From NCBI GenBank assembly GCA_004193285.1, contig SECP01000042.1, forward strand, positions 21,231 to 85,230: a stretch of 64,000 bases of DNA, given 5' to 3'. Position numbers and translations under genes: made by a program. A model generated the notes under the pieces. It did no database searches. It saw nothing but the letters and a program-made list of their open reading frames with translations, and was not told where the DNA came from. Every line of letters begins with the position of its first letter. The first letter of the stretch is position 1. This document shows, piece by piece, positions 9,528-17,181 of the stretch. The DNA comes from Myxococcales bacterium. GTDB taxonomy: Bacteria; Myxococcota_A; Polyangia; Polyangiales; Polyangiaceae.

Positions 9528-11168
9528 GTGAAGCGCCTCGCCGAGCTCGTCAAGCTGCCCAGGAGCAGGAATGTGCTGTCGATCGCGGTAGCGGTGGTGG
9601 CCGGGCTCGCAGCCGGCCTCGTGCTCCTCCCGCGCGCTCCCGGCCCCGGCGAAAGCGACGAGCCCCTCCCGGAGCTGGCCTTCCTCGGCCAAAAGCTGAA
9701 CGCCGACGACACCGCGGCCAAGCAGGCCCTGGAACGAGCGCGCCGTTACGTCGCCGGCAAGCTCACGCTGGAATTGCCGGACGGCACCAAGCGAGACGTT
9801 TACCTGGGCGAAATTGGTGCGGAAATCGACAAGGTTCGGCTTGCGAACCTGGTCCGACACGCCAAAGACCGCACCAGCGTGCTCGTGCGCGGGTTTCGCG
9901 CGGCCGGGCAGACCGGTCCCCTCACCTTGCCGGTTCCGGTTTCGCTCAACGGGCCGCGCGCGGCAGCTGCGCTCGGCCGCCTCAAGGACGAGACGGACCG
10001 GGTGCCCGCTGACGCGCGCATGGACCTGGAGGCGCGCAAGATGGTTCCGGAGGTGATGGGCCGCCTGCTGGACATCGACGGCTCGATGCTCGCCATCGAA
10101 ACCGCGCTGGCGCGGGGGGAGCGCTCCGCGAAGCTCGCCTACCTGGAGCGGCGCCCGCGCCGGATCGCCGCCGAGCTCGGCAAGGTGGAGCTGGACAGCG
10201 TGCTCGGCTTCTTCGAAACGAACTACGACCGCTCGGAGCGAATGCAGGCCCGCACCTACAATCTCCGGCTCGCCGCCTCCAAGCTGGACGGCACCGTGCT
10301 TCTGCCGGGCGAGGAGTTCGACTTCAACGACATCGTCGGCCCGCGCGACGAGGCCAACGGCTACAAGGTGGCCACCGTCATCGCGGAGGGCGAGCTGGTC
10401 GACGGCATTGGCGGCGGAACCTGCCAAATTTCGGGCACCCTGCACGGCGCCGCCTTTTTCGCCGGGCTAGGCATCGTCGAGCGCTACCCGCACACCCGGC
10501 CGAGCTCGTATATCAAGATGGGTCTAGACGCGACGGTGGTGTACCCGACCATCAACTTCCGTCTAAAAAACCCCTTTCCATTCCCCGTCGTCCTGCATGA
10601 AACGGTGAAAAATGGCGTCGTGCGCGCGGAAATCCTCGGCCCCAAGCGCACCCGTACCGTCACCCTCATTCGCCGCATCGACGCGGCCATTCCGTACGAC
10701 GAGGTAGAGCGGCCAGACAAAGCTCTGCCGAACGGCGTCCGCCGACTCGGGCAGCGCGGCGTGGCTGGCTTCAAGCTCCGCCGGTACCGGATCGTGCGAG
10801 ACGGCGCCCACGCGGTCCGGGAGCGCTGGGACGACACCTATCCGCCCACGTCCCAGATCGTTCGGGTCGGCACCGGGGACATGGCCAAGGACAGCGTGAA
10901 GGCCGAGGACGACAAGCACGCCGAGTACGTCGCGGACGAGCTCCTGGTCGTGACGCAGGGCGAAAGCGACTCGGAGGAGCCCGGGGCCGAGCGCACCGTG
11001 GTGATGCGGGAGTCGCGGGAGGCCGGCCGTTTCGGCGAAAAGGGCTGGACCGAAGCGGCGGGGATGCCCTTCTGGGAGAGCCGACCGAAGACCGAGGAAA
11101 GCTCGGACGCCGCCGGGCCGGGCAGCCCTGAAGCCGCGAAAACGAAGAAGAAAAAGGCGAAAGGCTAG
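9528..11168 (+). CDS. VanW-family protein
   Basis: About 546 residues from a GTG start. There is one N-terminal transmembrane helix (about 14-34), a middle region of the putative peptidoglycan-binding type, then a VanW domain with FDFNDIVGPR, GIGGGTCQISGTLH and RPSSYIKMGLDATVVYP. The C-terminus is charged and ends in a lysine-rich tail (KTKKKKAKG). VanW occurs beside some vancomycin-resistance clusters, but most homologues are unrelated to resistance and the biochemical role is unknown; a cell-envelope role fits the architecture. The gene is divergent from uvrC and lies upstream of the TetR gene. Confidence 0.85.
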   Translation: MKRLAELVKLPRSRNVLSIAVAVVAGLAAGLVLLPRAPGPGESDEPLPELAFLGQKLNADDTAAKQALERARRYVAGKLTLELPDGTKRDVYLGEIGAEIDKVRLANLVRHAKDRTSVLVRGFRAAGQTGPLTLPVPVSLNGPRAAAALGRLKDETDRVPADARMDLEARKMVPEVMGRLLDIDGSMLAIETALARGERSAKLAYLERRPRRIAAELGKVELDSVLGFFETNYDRSERMQARTYNLRLAASKLDGTVLLPGEEFDFNDIVGPRDEANGYKVATVIAEGELVDGIGGGTCQISGTLHGAAFFAGLGIVERYPHTRPSSYIKMGLDATVVYPTINFRLKNPFPFPVVLHETVKNGVVRAEILGPKRTRTVTLIRRIDAAIPYDEVERPDKALPNGVRRLGQRGVAGFKLRRYRIVRDGAHAVRERWDDTYPPTSQIVRVGTGDMAKDSVKAEDDKHAEYVADELLVVTQGESDSEEPGAERTVVMRESREAGRFGEKGWTEAAGMPFWESRPKTEESSDAAGPGSPEAAKTKKKKAKG

Positions 11169-11264
11169 CCTGGCGGAACGCGGGCTTGACGAGCGGCCCG
11201 ATGTGGGCGAAGAAGCCGGCCGCGGAGAGGGCGCCGACCGGCCGCCCTGGTAGAAACCGCCCGA

Positions 11265-11280
11265 TACCGGCTGGCCGGTA
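11265..11280. promoter_or_regulatory. Palindrome upstream of the TetR gene, candidate operator
   Basis: TACCGGC-TG-GCCGGTA is a perfect 7-2-7 inverted repeat ending 11 bases before the proposed ATG. TetR-family proteins commonly autoregulate through such palindromes; binding here is inferred. Confidence 0.45.
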
Positions 11281-11291
11281 CATTGAAAAAC

Positions 11292-11972
11292 ATGACGACT
11301 ACGACAGAAACCGTTTTGAGCACGCCGATCGTTCGTAAGCCTGCCGAAGAGAACGGCGAAAAGCCCCAGCAGCGCTCGGCCGATTGGGAGAACCCCCGCG
11401 TGGCGTCGATCCTGTCGGCCGCCGCCAAGTGCTTCGCCCGGAAAGGCTTCACCGCCACGACGCTCGCCGAGATCGGCAAGGAGCTCGGGCTCCGCAAGAG
11501 CATCGTTCACTACTACTTCGCGAGCAAAGCAGCGCTGATCCACGAGGTCCAGAGCTACACCTATCACCGCTACCTGGACCGCCTGCGTGAGGCGATCAAG
11601 AACGGCGACGGCTCGGTCGCCCAGACGACGGACGCGCTGCGTGCCCTGTGGGACGCCGTCCAGAACAACAAGACCGGCACCGGTCTCAACATCGAGGTGT
11701 GGAGCGCCGCTCGCCGTGACGTGGAGCTCAAGCGCCGCGCCGCCGGCCTGCACCGCGACGCGCGCGGCGTCATCCGTGACGCCCTCGGCCCGGCTGCCCA
11801 AAAGGGCGGCGCCTCGCGCGCGGAAGCGCTCGCAACGCTGTCGCTCGCCGTGCTCAACGGCCTCTCGGTCACCGAGTACCTCGAGGGCGAAGAAGCCAAG
11901 GTGAAGGAAGCTTACGAAACCTTCCTCCAGCTCCTACGCCAAGGCCTCGAAGCGCCGCCAACCGTCTCCTAA
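11292..11972 (+). CDS. TetR/AcrR-family transcriptional regulator
   Basis: 226 residues from the ATG at 11292; an in-frame TTG three codons earlier is less likely. After a 40-residue polar N-terminal tail comes the TetR helix-turn-helix: ILSAAAKCFARKGFTATTLA, then IGKELGLRKSIVHYYFASKAALI, a clear family signature. The C-terminal part is helical, as expected for ligand binding and dimerisation, and does not reveal the ligand. The gene stands alone; a palindrome directly upstream suggests autoregulation. Confidence 0.9.
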   Translation: MTTTTETVLSTPIVRKPAEENGEKPQQRSADWENPRVASILSAAAKCFARKGFTATTLAEIGKELGLRKSIVHYYFASKAALIHEVQSYTYHRYLDRLREAIKNGDGSVAQTTDALRALWDAVQNNKTGTGLNIEVWSAARRDVELKRRAAGLHRDARGVIRDALGPAAQKGGASRAEALATLSLAVLNGLSVTEYLEGEEAKVKEAYETFLQLLRQGLEAPPTVS

Positions 11973-12050
11973 TCGGCGCTCACCATCGCTCACGGCCGAG
12001 CCGGCTCACCCCGGTTCGGCCGTCCGCGTTTTGTCAACCGCCCGCCGCCG

Positions 12051-12502
12051 AACTCCGCCGCTTCAAGCCGCCGCACCGCGCCGACGCCGAACTCTGCCGT
12101 TTCAAGTCGCCGCACCGCCGCCGCACCGCCCGCCGCCGAACTCTGCCGTTTCAAGTCGCCGCACCGCCGCCGCACCGCGCGCCGCCGAACTCTGCCGTTT
12201 CAAGTCGCCGCACACCGCCGCACCGCGCGCCGCCGAACTCTGCCGTTTCAAGTCGCCGCACACCGCCGCACCGTGCGCCGCCGAACTCTGCCGTTTCAAG
12301 TCGCCGCACACCGCCGCACCGTGCGCCGCCGAACTCTGCCGTTTCAAGTTGTGCGGCACCGCCGCCGCACCGTGCGCCGCCGTACTCTGCCGTTTCAAGT
12401 TGTGCGGCAGTGCCGCACCGTGCGCCGCCGTACTCTGCCGTTTCAAGTTGTGCGGCAGTGCCGCACCGTGCGCCGCCGTACTCTGCCGTTTCAAGTCGCC
12501 GC
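12051..12502 (-). repeat. Tandem array 1: ten units of about 48 bp, core on minus strand
   Basis: Unit starts, taken at ACTC or its variant, fall near 12051, 12090, 12139, 12188, 12236, 12284, 12332, 12383, 12431 and 12479, so the spacing is 48-51 bp after a degenerate first unit. The minus-strand core is CTTGAAACGGCAGAGTTC. The right-hand units contain the hairpin GTGCGGC-AGT-GCCGCAC, whose arms match those of array 2. Because 48 is a multiple of 3, both strands keep long open frames (proteins rich in LCRFK or DLKRQS repeats) that are not credible genes. Confidence 0.85.
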
Positions 12503-12562
12503 GCGGTGCTTCATGGAGCCGCCGGTCGAGACCGAACGACGGCACGGAAGCTTCTGCAATTC

Positions 12563-12593
12563 GGGCTGCGGCGCGGCAGCCCCCCGTTTTTTT
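12563..12593 (+). terminator. Intrinsic-terminator-like hairpin upstream of the transposase
   Basis: Stem GGGCTGC / GCAGCCC with a 6-base loop, followed after four bases by seven T's (12587-12593). It lies between array 1 and the transposase start, where it could shield the gene from read-through transcription. Confidence 0.55.
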
Positions 12594-12704
12594 CCGCCGC
12601 AGCGATGCTGCCTGCGATCGTATTTCATCGACCCGCCATCGCGCGTCGTTGCGTTGTGCTTGTTGCGCACTTGCGGCGATGTCGAATCGGCTTATGCATT
12701 CCTC

Positions 12705-13409
12705 ATGTCGGGGGACAGCAAAGCGAAATGGGGCGGGAGGCGCGTCGGCGCGGGCAGAAAACCGAGTGCGGCGTCGGCGAGGATCTCGCACGCCAAGCGG
12801 GCGAGGCACTTCGCTAGCCATCCGTTGCACGTCACGCTGCGCGTCGTCGCGGGCTTGCCTAGTCTCCGCAAGCGGAAGCACCTGCAAGTCGTAAAGCGCG
12901 CGTTTTTGCTCGCCAAGACGGCGGGCAAACACCGCGAAGATTTTCGGATTACGCATTTTTCCGTGCAAGGCAACCACGTGCACCTGGTCACGGAGGCGAC
13001 GAACGAAACGCACCTCGCGCGCGGCGTGCAAGGTCTCGCAGTCCGGATCGCGCGCCGCCTCAACCGCGCCCTCGACCGCCGCGGCCGCATTTTTTCTCGC
13101 CGCTACTTCGCGCGAGCGCTGAAAACACCTCGCGACGTGCGCAACGTCCTCGCCTACGTGCTGCTCAACGAGCAACGCCACCTATACAAGGCGCGCAGGC
13201 TCAGCCTTCCACCTTGGTACTACGACCCGTGCAGCTCGGCCGCGGAGTTCGATGGTTGGCTGGCGCTCTCCGGTCTCGACCCACCGCCGCTCGCACCACG
13301 CGAAGTGACGGTCCCTGCGCGCTCGGACCTATTGCGCTCTTTGTGGCGTCGGTGTGGCCTCATCGCGACCGACGAAATTCCCGGAAGAAATCACGTCGTC
13401 ACGCAATAG
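12705..13409 (+). CDS. Y1 (HUH) transposase, IS200-like / REP-associated type
   Basis: 234 residues. The N-terminus MSGDSKAKWGGRRVGAGRKP is basic, and the core holds HPLHVTLRV, then FSVQGNHVHLVTEA with the HUH motif (HVH), then the helix LARGVQGLAVRIARRLNRAL and RGRIFSRRYFARALKTPRDV-RNVLAYVLLNEQRH. The tyrosine in VLAYVLLN is at the position of the nucleophile of Y1 transposases. These enzymes nick single-stranded DNA at hairpins by covalent tyrosine attachment; the RAYT branch is linked to REP sequences. Only one tyrosine domain is present, and no IS605-type orfB. The start is the ATG at 12705; longer frames upstream only read through array 1. It is flanked by two repeat arrays. The sequence looks intact. 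Confidence 0.82.
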   Translation: MSGDSKAKWGGRRVGAGRKPSAASARISHAKRARHFASHPLHVTLRVVAGLPSLRKRKHLQVVKRAFLLAKTAGKHREDFRITHFSVQGNHVHLVTEATNETHLARGVQGLAVRIARRLNRALDRRGRIFSRRYFARALKTPRDVRNVLAYVLLNEQRHLYKARRLSLPPWYYDPCSSAAEFDGWLALSGLDPPPLAPREVTVPARSDLLRSLWRRCGLIATDEIPGRNHVVTQ

Positions 13410-13450
13410 AATTCGCCGGCGAACGACGAATGCGGGGGAGGCCCAGTTAC

Positions 13451-13472
13451 GGGCAGACCAGCTGGTCTGCCC
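13451..13472. repeat. Perfect 22-bp palindrome between transposase and array 2
   Basis: GGGCAGACCAG is followed immediately by its exact reverse complement, 42 bases past the transposase stop and just before array 2. It could be an operator, a transposase recognition hairpin or part of an element end. Its sequence does not match the array core. Confidence 0.7.
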
Positions 13473-13504
13473 ACCAGCTCCGTACGGCGCGCACGGCCGC
13501 ACAA

Positions 13505-14041
13505 CTTGATTCGGCACTGTTCGAAGCCGCACGGCGCGCACGGCCGCACGACTTGATTCGGCACTGTTCGGAGCCGCACGGCGCGCACGGCCGCACGACT
13601 TGATTCGGCACTGTTCGGAGCCGTGCGGCGCGCACTGCCGCACAGCTTGATTCGGCACTGTTCGAAGCCGCGCGGCGCGCACTGCCGCACAGCTTGATTC
13701 GGCACTGTTCGGAGCCGTGCGGCGCGCACTGCCGCACAACTTGATTCGGCAGTGTTCGGAGCCGTGCGGCGCGCACTGCCGCACGACTTGATTCGGCACT
13801 GTTCGGAGCCGCGCGGCGCGCACTGCCGCGCAACTTGATTCGGCACTGTTCGAAGCCGTGCGGCGCGCAATGCCGCACAGCTTGATTCGGCAGTGTTCGG
13901 AGCCGCGCGGCGCGCACTGCCGCACGACTTGATTCGGCATTGTTCGGAGCCGCGCGGCGCGCACTGCCGCACAACTTGATTCGGCACTGTTCGGAGCCGT
14001 GCGGCGCGCACTGCCGCACGGCTTGATTCGGCAGTGTTCGG
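13505..14041 (+). repeat. Tandem array 2: twelve units with an exact 47-bp period
   Basis: CTTGATTCGGCA starts at 13505, 13552, 13599, 13646, 13693, 13740, 13787, 13834, 13881, 13928, 13975 and 14022, exactly 47 bp apart each time. Each unit is a core (CTTGATTCGGCACTGTTC) plus a GC-rich hairpin with arms GTGCGGC and GCCGCAC around a 7-base loop. Five units have this perfect stem; the unit at 13787 has both arms changed in a pairing-preserving way (GCGCGGC / GCCGCGC); three have one mismatch; the first two and the last are more diverged. As 47 is not a multiple of 3, the array reads as a repetitive open frame in all three minus frames. Confidence 0.93.
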
Positions 14042-14066
14042 AGGCGTACGGGCGCGCGGCTGGGGG

Positions 14067-15020
14067 TTAGCCGGGGGTCCAGGCGCGGCCGGGCTCGAGG
14101 ACGCCGTCCCAGCCGTCGAGGTAGCGGGAGGGCGTGCCGGGGAGCGAGTCGTCGACCCAGAGGACGCGATCGGTGCCGTAGGGGCGCACGTCGATGTGGA
14201 CGAATTTGTTGTTCGGGTAGAAGCCGCAGCCGACGTCGCGCAGGCCGCGGCAGACGGCGAACAGTTGTTCGTTCGGCACGCCGTAGACGAAGAGGTCGAC
14301 AGCTTTGCCTTTGCTGTGGTTGCTATGGCCGTTCGAGCGATAGCCGCTCATGATGTACAGCGTGCGGCGCGGGAAGGCTTGCGCGACTTGCTGGAGCACC
14401 CAGATGAGGCGCGGGTCGACGAGCTTCACGCTCGGCAGCCACTCGCCGGGGCCGGCGTCTTCGCTCGGCTCGAACGGCAGCGGCAGAGTCGGACGCGCGA
14501 CGCCGGGCGCGCGCGAAAGAACGCTCACGACGTCGATGGCGTCGGGGGCGACGCCGCCGTCGCAATCGATGAGCGGGAGCGTGACCTGCTCGGCGCCGTC
14601 GTAGCGCGCGAGGTGGACGGGGCGAGGCGCGCGCCACTTTGGACAAGGGCCGCGCATGGAGATGCTGAGCGACTCTGGCTCGGGGGCGTCTCCGAGCGTC
14701 CAAGCTAGCGAGATGCGCGAGCTCCAGCTGGCGAAGCCGTAGTCACCCCGGAAGAAGGTCCGCCACTCGGCGACGTGGTTCTGCGCCGGAGTCAGGTAGT
14801 GGGTGAGCAAGGAGAGTGAAGGATCCGGCGCGAGCCGGAACGGGCGGCGCTGATGGATGCCCGTTTCGAGCCAGCTGAGCTCGGAGAGGTCACGCTGCCC
14901 GAAGAGGCCCCAATCTGGCGCGCGCCGGCGAGTGCCAGCGGAAGCCTCCGAGGCGCTGACCAGCGCCGCGGCGGCGAGCGTCACCCCGACGAGTGAGCGG
15001 AGGAGGCGTCGGACGAACAC
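14067..15020 (-). CDS. M15-type / DUF882 (YcbK-like) exported peptidase-fold protein
   Basis: 317 residues from a GTG start with a Sec signal peptide (VRRLLRSLVGVTLAAAALVS, probable cleavage after ASA). The C-terminal domain (about 205-285) has the D-Ala-D-Ala carboxypeptidase-like zinc motif: SGYRSNGHSNHSKGKAVDLF supplies the His and Asp ligands and FVHIDV the last His. The family is thought to act on periplasmic peptidoglycan. About 150 residues before it match nothing I recognise. The gene is on the minus strand just downstream of mvaA (36-base gap), and its 3' end abuts array 2. Confidence 0.8.
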   Translation of the reverse strand: MFVRRLLRSLVGVTLAAAALVSASEASAGTRRRAPDWGLFGQRDLSELSWLETGIHQRRPFRLAPDPSLSLLTHYLTPAQNHVAEWRTFFRGDYGFASWSSRISLAWTLGDAPEPESLSISMRGPCPKWRAPRPVHLARYDGAEQVTLPLIDCDGGVAPDAIDVVSVLSRAPGVARPTLPLPFEPSEDAGPGEWLPSVKLVDPRLIWVLQQVAQAFPRRTLYIMSGYRSNGHSNHSKGKAVDLFVYGVPNEQLFAVCRGLRDVGCGFYPNNKFVHIDVRPYGTDRVLWVDDSLPGTPSRYLDGWDGVLEPGRAWTPG

Positions 15021-15056
15021 GCCCGGACCATGCCGCGAGGCCGGCTGCGGTTCAAG

Positions 15057-16379
15057 TCAGCTGCCGCGCATCGCGGAAAGGGCGCGGCGGGCGGCTTCCA
15101 AAGTGATACTGCCGTCCTCGCTCAGCCGACCGGCCACGATTTCCACCTCCGCCCCTTGCGCGCCCGCGGCCACCGCGACGGAGCGTGCGTGAAGCGACAT
15201 GTGGCCACGCTGAATGCCCTCCGTCGCGAGAGCGCGCAGGGCGGCGAGGTTGGACGCCAGGCCGACCGACGCCGCGATCAGCGCAAGGTCGTCCGCCGAC
15301 TCGACGCGCACGAGGCTGAGCGCGAGCCGGGCGGTGGGGTGCACCCGCAAGGTGCCGCCGACGATGCCCAGAGCGAGCGGCAGGGTGAGCTCCCCGACCA
15401 GGGCCTCACCGTCGCGGCGCCACACCGAGAGGGGCCGGTAGCGGCCGGAGAGCGCGGCGAAGGCGTGAGCGCCCGCTTCCACCGCGCGGAAGTCATTGCC
15501 GGTTGCGATCACGACGGCGTCGATGCCGTTCATGATGCCCTTGTTGTGCGTTGCGGCCCGGTAGGGGTCCGCCTCCGCGAACTCGGAAGCGGCGACGATG
15601 CCGTCGGCGATGGCGTCGCCCGTGAGCACGCCCGTGGGGACGGATGGCGGCGCGCTGTCCCCGCCCAATGGCGCCTTGGGCCGCGACAGCACGAGGTCCT
15701 CCGGATGCACCCGGCATGACACCTGCACTGCGCGGCGGTCGCTCAAGTTGGAAAGGATGCGGAGGCCGAGCTCGGCTCCGGTGATGCCGGCTGCGACGGG
15801 ACCGACCGCCTCCGCGATGGAGTTGACCAAATTGGCGCCCATTGCGTCGCGGCAATCCACCAGGACGTGCACGACGATGCGGCCGTTTACTAGCGGTCGA
15901 AGCTCGATGCTGCGCGGCCCGCCGCCTCGCTCCACGAGGTTCGGCACCGCGCCCCGCGCGACCGTGAGGAGGTGCTCGGTCTCGTTCGTCAACAGACGTA
16001 GCGCGAGCTCCACGTCCGCCAGACCGCGCAGCTCGATCTGCGAGATCATCAGCGCCTCGGTCATCTCCGCGGTGAAGCCGCCGGCATTTCGGACCATGCG
16101 CGCCGCGTTGGAGGCGGCGGCGATGACGCTCGGCTCCTCCACCACCATTGGCACGAGGCGGTCCTTACCGTTCACCTGCACGTTCAGTGCGACACCGAAC
16201 GGAAGCGCGTAGGTGCCGAGCACGTTCTCCACGAGCTTGTCGGCGGTGGCGCAGTCGATGCCGCCCGAGTCCAGCGCGCTCGCGAGCACTTTGGGGTCCA
16301 CCCCCGACCGCTCGGCCACGAGGGCGCGTCGTTCTGCGACGCTCAGTTTGTAGAAGCCGGGCAGACGGGAGCCGCTCAT
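15057..16379 (-). CDS. mvaA: Hydroxymethylglutaryl-CoA reductase, class II
   Basis: 440 residues. It interconverts HMG-CoA and mevalonate. Class II features: N-terminal LPGFYKLS, ENVLGTYALP (catalytic Glu), VEEPSVIAAAS, DAMGAN, HNKGIMNG (catalytic Lys), GNDFRAVEA (catalytic Asp) and GHMSLHAR (catalytic His), all intact. Class II enzymes were first known as degradative in Pseudomonas mevalonii, but many bacteria use them for synthesis, which fits the neighbouring mevalonate kinase genes. The ATG overlaps the stop of the upstream phosphatase gene by 4 bases (ATGA), so it is the last gene of the isoprenoid operon. Confidence 0.96.
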   Translation of the reverse strand: MSGSRLPGFYKLSVAERRALVAERSGVDPKVLASALDSGGIDCATADKLVENVLGTYALPFGVALNVQVNGKDRLVPMVVEEPSVIAAASNAARMVRNAGGFTAEMTEALMISQIELRGLADVELALRLLTNETEHLLTVARGAVPNLVERGGGPRSIELRPLVNGRIVVHVLVDCRDAMGANLVNSIAEAVGPVAAGITGAELGLRILSNLSDRRAVQVSCRVHPEDLVLSRPKAPLGGDSAPPSVPTGVLTGDAIADGIVAASEFAEADPYRAATHNKGIMNGIDAVVIATGNDFRAVEAGAHAFAALSGRYRPLSVWRRDGEALVGELTLPLALGIVGGTLRVHPTARLALSLVRVESADDLALIAASVGLASNLAALRALATEGIQRGHMSLHARSVAVAAGAQGAEVEIVAGRLSEDGSITLEAARRALSAMRGS

Positions 16380-17125
16380 CTCGATTCGTAGACGTTCATG
16401 GCAGGCAGCTCGAGCGCGGTCAAAAAACCCCCGTTACCGCAGCCGGTGTCTATGCCGACGCAGTTTTCCCCGGCCCACAGATCGGTCGGATCCTCCGGCG
16501 TGTAGCCAGAGAGCTCGGGCGGTAGGTACTCGGTGCGCGTGTGTCCGAACACGATCATCTTACCGCGGTAGTTCTGGAAAAAGTCCGCGTCCCGGAGCCA
16601 GAGCAGCACTTGCGGATCCGGCGCCGCGCTGGGGTGCACGAAGTCTCCGCCGATGCGGGGAACGCCAGCGTGGACGTAGATCGCGTGGTCGTCCTCGTAC
16701 CAGTACGGTAGCGCCCTGAACCAGTCCACGACTTCGTCCGGGAAGAAGCTGCCGGTGGTGAGGGGCATGCCTTCTTGCTTGGTCGGCAGCTCGCCTTCTT
16801 TGGGGAATGCGCCTCCGAGGTACGAACGCAGCGCGGCCAAGCAGCCGTTGCCGGGCGGAGTGACGAACTCGTCCCAGCCACGCTCGCACACGCGTAGCCA
16901 GGCGTCCTCGTGGTTGCCGCGCAAGCACACGATCTTTGCGTCCGTGCGAGTGTGGAGGGTACGCACGTAGTGCACGACCTCCGCCGAGTTGGGCCCTCGG
17001 TCGATGTAGTCACCGACGAAAACGAGCGTGTCCTGCGCAGTGAGCTTCGGCAGGCAGCCCATCAGCTTGAACAGATGCGACGTTTCGCCGTGAATGTCGC
17101 CAATCGCAAAGGTGCGAGCGGTCAT
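16376..17125 (-). CDS. PPP-family metallophosphatase (Ser/Thr phosphatase or ApaH-like)
   Basis: 249 residues from the ATG at 17125; in-frame starts at 17134 and 17137 are possible. The PPP motifs are all there: GDIHGE at the N-terminus, GDYIDRGPNS, LRGNHED, then HAGVP and FGHT in the C-terminal half, giving the two-metal site. The family includes bacterial Ser/Thr phosphatases and Ap4A hydrolases, and sequence alone does not decide. It lies between phosphomevalonate kinase and mvaA in a coupled operon, an odd place for a signalling phosphatase. Confidence 0.87.
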   Translation of the reverse strand: MTARTFAIGDIHGETSHLFKLMGCLPKLTAQDTLVFVGDYIDRGPNSAEVVHYVRTLHTRTDAKIVCLRGNHEDAWLRVCERGWDEFVTPPGNGCLAALRSYLGGAFPKEGELPTKQEGMPLTTGSFFPDEVVDWFRALPYWYEDDHAIYVHAGVPRIGGDFVHPSAAPDPQVLLWLRDADFFQNYRGKMIVFGHTRTEYLPPELSGYTPEDPTDLWAGENCVGIDTGCGNGGFLTALELPAMNVYESR

Positions 17126-17181
17126 CGATCGCATCAAGAGAACACAAGATTTAGGTCGGATCCAGCGCCGCCGCCGAACGC

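Larger units (their letters stand above)
12041..14041. mobile_element. Island of two repeat arrays flanking a Y1 transposase gene
   Basis: The stretch between the TetR gene and the M15-type peptidase gene holds an array of about 48-bp units (12051-12502), a hairpin with a T-run, a Y1/HUH transposase gene, a 22-bp palindrome and an array of 47-bp units. The cores of the left array read on the minus strand and those of the right array on the plus strand, so the arrays form a long imperfect inverted arrangement around the gene. This resembles REP elements with their associated RAYT transposase, but the outer boundaries and mobility are not proven. Confidence 0.6.

Noticed and set aside
7500..10445. 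UvrC with a long N-terminal extension of over 300 residues
   Set aside because: The upstream part is antisense to the VanW gene; the normal UvrC N-terminus starts at 9503.
12102..13181. Long minus-strand frame through array 1 and the transposase
   Set aside because: A repeat artefact (48-bp period) continuing antisense to the transposase gene.
13329..14019. Three long overlapping minus-strand open frames with repeats such as AVRAARLRTVPNQ
   Set aside because: They are frame readings of the 47-bp array, whose period is not a multiple of 3, so all three frames stay open. No start signals or family features.
13505..14041. CRISPR array
   Set aside because: The whole 47-bp unit repeats with no unique spacers, and no cas genes are near. 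The same holds for the 28-bp array at 24.7 kb.
15045..15075. GGTTCAAGTC as a tRNA T-loop
   Set aside because: No matching acceptor stem or anticodon arm; the gap is only 36 bp and the match runs into the mvaA end.
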